A stretch of 10,176 nt of DNA. It comes from Alphaproteobacteria bacterium. GTDB lineage: Bacteria; Pseudomonadota; Alphaproteobacteria; Micavibrionales; UBA2020. The DNA lies in the NCBI GenBank assembly GCA_023136145.1, contig JAGLRU010000370.1, positions 1 through 10,176 on the forward strand, given 5' to 3'. Shown here piece after piece: positions 6,810 to 10,176 of the stretch. The position numbers and the translations under genes are program-made. The first letter of the stretch is position 1, and each line of letters opens with the position of its first letter. Under the pieces are notes generated by a model. That model saw only the letters and a list, made by a program, of their open reading frames with translations, searched no databases and was not told the DNA's origin.

Positions 6810-7613
6810 GGGCTAGTTCCTTGTGGGACAACAGGTGAAACGCCTACTCTTAATGATGCAGAACACAAGAGCCTGATAGATGCCTGTATTGAGGCAGCGC
6901 GTGGTCGTGTTCCCGTGATTGCTGGTGCTGGCTCCAATTCTACTGAAAAAGCGATCGATCTGGCTCGTTACGCTGAAAAAAGCGGCGCAGATGGTATTCT
7001 AGTAGTAACACCTTACTATAACAAGCCAACGCAGAAAGGTTTGTACCAGCATTACAAGGCGATCAACAACGCGATAGACATACCCATAATCATTTATAAT
7101 GTGCCGGGGCGGACAGGCGTTGAAATTTCGGTGGATACGATTATTCGTTTGGCTGAATTGAAAAACATTGCGGGTGTTAAGGATGCTTCTGTGGATTTGT
7201 CGCGGCCTTTGCAGTTGCGCTCGGCACTGGGAGAGGAGTTTATTCAGCTTTCTGGTGATGATGCGACGGTTGCGGCTTATCTGGCGCAGGGGGGGCATGG
7301 CTGCATTTCCGTGACGGCCAATGTCGCACCGAAGCTCTGCTCCGAGCTGCATATTCATTGGCAAAACAAGGATTATAAAAAATTTGAGCGTGTGCGTGAC
7401 GTTCTTCTGCCTTTGCACAAGAGCTTGTTTGTTGAAACTAGTCCGGCACCGGCGAAATACTGCTTGTCGCGACTGGGTAAGTGTTCGGAGGAATTGCGCC
7501 TGCCACTGGTTCCTGTGACTGCGGTGACTCGCCGGAAGCTTGACAATGCTATGGAGTTCGCGGGGTTGTTTAAAAAAGGTCGTAAACAATTGAAAAAGGT
7601 CGGAAAGGGATAA
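6702..7613 (+). CDS. dapA: 4-hydroxy-tetrahydrodipicolinate synthase
   Basis: DapA condenses pyruvate with L-aspartate semialdehyde in the cytoplasm, the first committed step to diaminopimelate (for peptidoglycan) and lysine. The 303-residue protein has the usual length and all key elements: G-T-T-G-E at 42-46 (the threonine of the proton relay), Y-Y-N-K-P at 105-109, the catalytic tyrosine in I-Y-N-V-P-G-R-T (Tyr132, Arg137), and the Schiff-base lysine in I-A-G-V-K-D-A-S (Lys160), followed by L-S-G-D-D. The N-terminus M-F-K-G-S-I-V-A-L-A-T-P fits the start at 6702, just behind a strong ribosome site. smpB follows after 15 bases with no terminator between them, so the two are probably one transcript. 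Upstream the gene faces slt and may overlap its 5' end. Confidence 0.97.
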   Translation: MFKGSIVALATPLKNGKVDIGSFKKLVEWHIARGTHGLVPCGTTGETPTLNDAEHKSLIDACIEAARGRVPVIAGAGSNSTEKAIDLARYAEKSGADGILVVTPYYNKPTQKGLYQHYKAINNAIDIPIIIYNVPGRTGVEISVDTIIRLAELKNIAGVKDASVDLSRPLQLRSALGEEFIQLSGDDATVAAYLAQGGHGCISVTANVAPKLCSELHIHWQNKDYKKFERVRDVLLPLHKSLFVETSPAPAKYCLSRLGKCSEELRLPLVPVTAVTRRKLDNAMEFAGLFKKGRKQLKKVGKG

Positions 7614-7628
7614 CCCGCCGATAATTGC

Positions 7629-8123
7629 ATGGCACAAAACAAAAAAGATAATGACCCGAATTCAAAGACTGTCGCTCGCAATCGCAAGGCACGCTTTAAT
7701 TATTTTATCGAGGATACGCTGGAGGCAGGGATCGTTCTGATGGGGACGGAGGTGAAATCTTTGCGTGGCGGACAGGCTAGCATTAATGAAAGCTATGCCG
7801 ACGTGAAGGAAGGGGCATTGTATTTGCTAAATGCCTATATCCCCGAATACGTCAAGGCGCATGTGAAATTGCAGCATGAAGTTCGTCGTCCGCGCAAGCT
7901 GCTGCTGCATAAGAACCAGTTGAAAAAGTTAATGGGTGCGGTACAGCGCAAGGGTACGACTATCGTGCCATTGGTGATTTTTTTCAACAGGCGTGGTATC
8001 GCTAAAGTTTTGCTTGGTATCGCTACCGGAAAGAAACAGTACGACAAACGTGCCACCGAAAAAGACCGTGACTGGAGCCGCGAGAAATCAAGAATCATGC
8101 GAGAGAAGGGTCGTGAGGAGTGA
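7629..8123 (+). CDS. smpB: SsrA (tmRNA)-binding protein SmpB
   Basis: SmpB carries tmRNA to stalled ribosomes in trans-translation, and its C-terminal tail reads the empty mRNA channel. The 164-residue protein shows the family features: an A-R-N-R-K-A-R-F-N-Y-F N-terminal strand, G-T-E-V-K-S-L-R at about 39-46, E-S-Y-A-D-V, a basic middle (P-R-K-L-L-L-H), and the tail with Y-D-K-R-A-T-E-K-D-R-D-W-S-R-E-K, which includes the conserved D-W-x-R-E-K. The ATG at 7629 lies 15 bases after dapA; a purine-rich site (GGAAAGGGA, 7602-7610) is rather far upstream, so translation may be coupled to dapA. The dapA-smpB order is seen in several alphaproteobacteria. The tmRNA gene itself is not in the window. 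Confidence 0.97.
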   Translation: MAQNKKDNDPNSKTVARNRKARFNYFIEDTLEAGIVLMGTEVKSLRGGQASINESYADVKEGALYLLNAYIPEYVKAHVKLQHEVRRPRKLLLHKNQLKKLMGAVQRKGTTIVPLVIFFNRRGIAKVLLGIATGKKQYDKRATEKDRDWSREKSRIMREKGREE

Positions 8124-8196
8124 GAGTTTTTTTATTAATCTGCCAATGTTAGGTCATCTCTAAAAACCATCCCATATAAACCAATCCGTAAAGATT

Positions 8197-8745
8197 TTAT
8201 TGAATTTCTTTAAGGGCTTTTCCAAAACCGGCTAAACTCATAATTAGATTTACTTTCCGACCATCGGCAGATTCAAAATTGAAATAAACAAAATTTCCCT
8301 TTCTCATCATATCAATAAGATTTTTGTCCATATCTATCTGTAAAAAACAGCCTTGCTTGGTGCAAGTTTGAATTTTGAAAACTGAGGGTTTCAAACTGTC
8401 GATTTTCATAGTGACATTTTTCTTCAGAAGGATGCCTAGTGGCAGAATAATCACACCTCGCACCTTTCCTTTTTTCGCATTTTTATCCTTCGGGAAACCA
8501 ATAGCAAACTCCGCAATACGCTGACCTGATTTTTTTACATCAATGCGCTGAAAAATTTCGCAGTCTCCCGACTGTTCTAAGCAACGCTTTACCCATCCCC
8601 GCTCGATGACTTGATTATTATCTGTTGTTTGTTCTGCGGTTGCTTTTTCAGCAGAAGCTTCTGTGGCGAAAGATTGGTGCATCCCAATTCCCGTTATAAG
8701 CATTATTATCAGGGCAATACTGCTGCATTTCTGAAAATTATTCAT
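8197..8745 (-). CDS. IalB-family (invasion-associated locus B) periplasmic protein
   Basis: A 182-residue exported protein with a signal peptide (hydrophobic core about 8-21, likely cut after S-F-A at 25-27), then a charged linker and a compact domain from about 48. The domain opens with G-W-V-K-R-C and has four cysteines in two pairs (55 and 62; 128 and 133), a central G-V-I-I-L-P-L-G-I-L-L, and Q-T-C-T-K-Q-G-C-F. I recognise this pattern from the IalB family of alphaproteobacteria, named for a Bartonella protein linked to erythrocyte invasion. The molecular function is not settled, and members occur in free-living species, so virulence should not be assumed. The four cysteines probably form disulfides in the periplasm. 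ATG at 8743-8745 has a strong GAGGAG site six bases upstream. It lies 55 bases after lptB on the same strand and converges on smpB. It looks more A+T-rich than its neighbours. Confidence 0.8.
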   Translation of the reverse strand: MNNFQKCSSIALIIMLITGIGMHQSFATEASAEKATAEQTTDNNQVIERGWVKRCLEQSGDCEIFQRIDVKKSGQRIAEFAIGFPKDKNAKKGKVRGVIILPLGILLKKNVTMKIDSLKPSVFKIQTCTKQGCFLQIDMDKNLIDMMRKGNFVYFNFESADGRKVNLIMSLAGFGKALKEIQ

Positions 8746-8800
8746 TTATCTCTCCTCTTAAAATACTATATTCATGATATTCGACTGAACTGGCAATGCT

Positions 8801-9574
8801 TTAAAGGCTAAATTTCTCTCCTAGATAGACACGGCGGACATCTTTATGTGCAACGATGTCGGAGGGTTTGCCTTCCATAAGCATCTGACCACCGTGTAGA
8901 ATGCAGGCGCGGTCAACTATATCCAAAGTATCTCTGACGTTATGATCGGTGATAAGCACACCGATATTGCGATCCTTCAGGTGCTTGACGAGGTCGCGGA
9001 TATCTCCCACAGCGATGGGGTCGATACCAGCCAGAGGCTCATCCAGCAGAATGAAATGCGGACGTGTTGCCAGTGCTCTTGCGATTTCCACGCGGCGACG
9101 CTCTCCGCCGGATAGGGCGATAGCTGGCGTAAGTCGTAGATGACTGATTGAAAATTCGGCCAGCAATTCATCAAGCATGTGTTCGCGCCGCTGTGGGTCA
9201 TTTTCGACAACTTGCAAAACGGCGCGAATGTTGTCCTCTACGTTTAGCCCGCGAAAAATGGAGGATTCTTGCGGCAGATAACTGATACCAAGACGTGCGC
9301 GACGATACATAGGCAGATTGGTTATGTTTCTTCCATCAAGCAGAATGGAGCCACTATCAGCGTCAATTAGGCCAGTGACTATATAAAAACAGGTGGTTTT
9401 GCCGGCTCCGTTTGGGCCAAGAAGTCCGACTGCTTCTCCACGTCGCACAGTTAGAGACACGTCCCGCAGGACTGGGCGGCGTTTGTATCTCTTCATTAGA
9501 TGTTCCACCACCAACCCCTGTGGATTGGAAACGAGGCGTGGTTCGAAGGTTGTTGTTTTCGTTTTTGTTGTCAC
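8801..9574 (-). CDS. lptB: LPS export ABC transporter ATPase LptB
   Basis: LptB is the cytoplasmic ATPase that drives LptFG to extract lipopolysaccharide from the inner membrane and push it along the LptC-LptA bridge. The 257-residue protein has Walker A G-P-N-G-A-G-K-T-T (53-61), the Q-loop in Y-L-P-Q-E-S-S-I-F-R (Gln102), signature L-S-G-G-E-R-R-R (154-161), Walker B I-L-L-D-E-P (175-180) and the switch histidine in I-T-D-H-N-V-R-D-T-L (211). The phrases L-P-Q-E-S-S-I-F-R and L-L-D-E-P-L-A-G-I-D-P-I-A-V are typical of LptB rather than of amino-acid transporters. The N-terminus is about 15 residues longer than in E. coli. The GTG start at 9572-9574 follows the lptA stop codon directly (TAAGTG), so translation is probably coupled. 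An internal start nearer L-V-V-E-H-L cannot be excluded. Confidence 0.95.
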   Translation of the reverse strand: MTTKTKTTTFEPRLVSNPQGLVVEHLMKRYKRRPVLRDVSLTVRRGEAVGLLGPNGAGKTTCFYIVTGLIDADSGSILLDGRNITNLPMYRRARLGISYLPQESSIFRGLNVEDNIRAVLQVVENDPQRREHMLDELLAEFSISHLRLTPAIALSGGERRRVEIARALATRPHFILLDEPLAGIDPIAVGDIRDLVKHLKDRNIGVLITDHNVRDTLDIVDRACILHGGQMLMEGKPSDIVAHKDVRRVYLGEKFSL

Positions 9575-10176
9575 TTACTTCTGTTCTTTCGTTTTTTGTG
9601 GCGTTGGATAGAAAACGCCTTTAACGCGACCTTCTGTTTCAAGGTTCCCCTCACCTGATAATCGGCTAATTCCTGTTGTCATGTCAACATCGGCGCGTGT
9701 GCCTTCCAACCAGTTTTTTCCCTGAAATATTTTCACTTTACCGGTCAGGACGGCTTTTTGAGCCGGAACGTCATAAACACCAGAGTCTCCAGTCGCGGTT
9801 TCTTTGGCGGTTTTAACGATAACATGCCCTTTGGCAGTGATCGAAGAGACGGTCATCTTGCCGGTGACGGCATCCTTGACGAACCATGCATTAAGAGCAT
9901 CGGCACTGATAATTCCGTCGATGCTGCGGGTTACCGTCGCCTTGCCTGTTGCAGTTAGCTTGTTTTCGCTTCCAAAAAACTCGATTTTATCTTCTGCGGT
10001 CATAATATCGGCACCAGTGATAATTTTCAGGTCTTTACCTGTCATAACAGCATTACCGGTTTTGACATCATAAACAGCCTTGTCACCAGTGGCGGTATAA
10101 GGCGGAGACTTAATAATAACATGACCGTCCACTTCTATGGTGGAAATATCCGTCATGCCGTTGTTATCGTTGTAGT
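9575..10176 (-). CDS. lptA: LPS transport periplasmic protein LptA, partial (5' end off window)
   Basis: LptA forms the periplasmic bridge that carries lipopolysaccharide to the outer membrane. The reading frame is open to the window edge (in-frame codons upstream of the ATG at 10154-10156 read Y-N-D-N-N-G), so the signal peptide and N-terminal strands are missing here. The visible 193+ residues are OstA-type beta-jellyroll repeats. Two copies of G-H-V-I-(I/V)-K ... T-A-T-G-D-x-x-V-Y-D-V ... A-V-(M/L)-T-G-K start at residues 11 and 110 counted from that ATG. The C-terminus has L-E-G-T-R-A-D-V-D-M and R-V-K-G-V-F-Y-P, which I know from alphaproteobacterial LptA, then a lysine-rich end. It abuts lptB with no gap, the usual lptA-lptB operon; lptC is expected just upstream outside the window. 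Confidence 0.88.
   Translation of the reverse strand, partial: YNDNNGMTDISTIEVDGHVIIKSPPYTATGDKAVYDVKTGNAVMTGKDLKIITGADIMTAEDKIEFFGSENKLTATGKATVTRSIDGIISADALNAWFVKDAVTGKMTVSSITAKGHVIVKTAKETATGDSGVYDVPAQKAVLTGKVKIFQGKNWLEGTRADVDMTTGISRLSGEGNLETEGRVKGVFYPTPQKTKEQK

Noticed and set aside
6999..7637. 212-residue minus-strand ORF opposite dapA
   Set aside because: It is an antisense shadow of a conserved enzyme gene, with arginine- and histidine-rich composition typical of such shadows.
8124..8196. Bidirectional terminator between the convergent smpB and ialB-like genes
   Set aside because: A T-run follows the smpB stop, but I could not find a GC-rich stem before it on either strand.
7614..8196. 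tmRNA gene (ssrA) next to smpB
   Set aside because: The bases around smpB show no tRNA-like ends or tag reading frame; the gaps are too short to hold it.

Overview
The window looks like a piece of an alphaproteobacterial chromosome of moderate G+C, possibly from a host-associated or intracellular lineage. Three things point this way: a divergent slt / dapA-smpB block, an invasion-associated-locus-B (IalB) family periplasmic protein, and type IVB (Dot/Icm-like) secretion genes on the same DNA. The lineage call is inference from gene content; no rRNA or other marker is present.

Layout, left to right. Positions 1-~353 hold the start of an IS630-family insertion sequence on the minus strand: a complete first ORF (helix-turn-helix part) ending at an A-run that probably serves for frameshifting. 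About 100 bases without a gene follow. Positions 453-4532 (minus strand) hold a three-gene type IVB operon, transcribed dotM/icmP -> unknown 170-aa membrane protein -> dotL/icmO, with a good sigma-70-type promoter at 4587-4615. The IS lies directly beyond the end of dotL. Positions 4674-~6809 (minus) encode a Slt70-type soluble lytic transglycosylase whose start is problematic. Divergently, 6702-8123 (plus) hold dapA and smpB. From the right edge, on the minus strand, come lptA (cut by the window edge), lptB and an ialB-like gene, which converges on smpB.

How the genes work together. DotL is the coupling ATPase and DotM its membrane partner in the substrate-receiving complex of type IVB secretion and conjugation systems. 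The small protein between them is probably a lineage-specific partner; it sits where TrbB sits in the R64 trbABC order but is not thioredoxin-like. Slt, DapA (lysine/diaminopimelate pathway) and the LptA-LptB pair are envelope functions, and SmpB is a trans-translation factor.

Points most worth a second look: the unknown dotM-dotL intergenic gene; a duplicated S-W-x-x-V-I-G-A motif in the C-terminal tail of DotL, where Legionella DotL binds adaptor proteins; the head-to-head conflict between the slt and dapA starts; and the IS inserted at the end of the secretion operon. Nothing in the window shows a wholly new system. The 170-aa protein and the DotL tail repeat are the best candidates for something undescribed.
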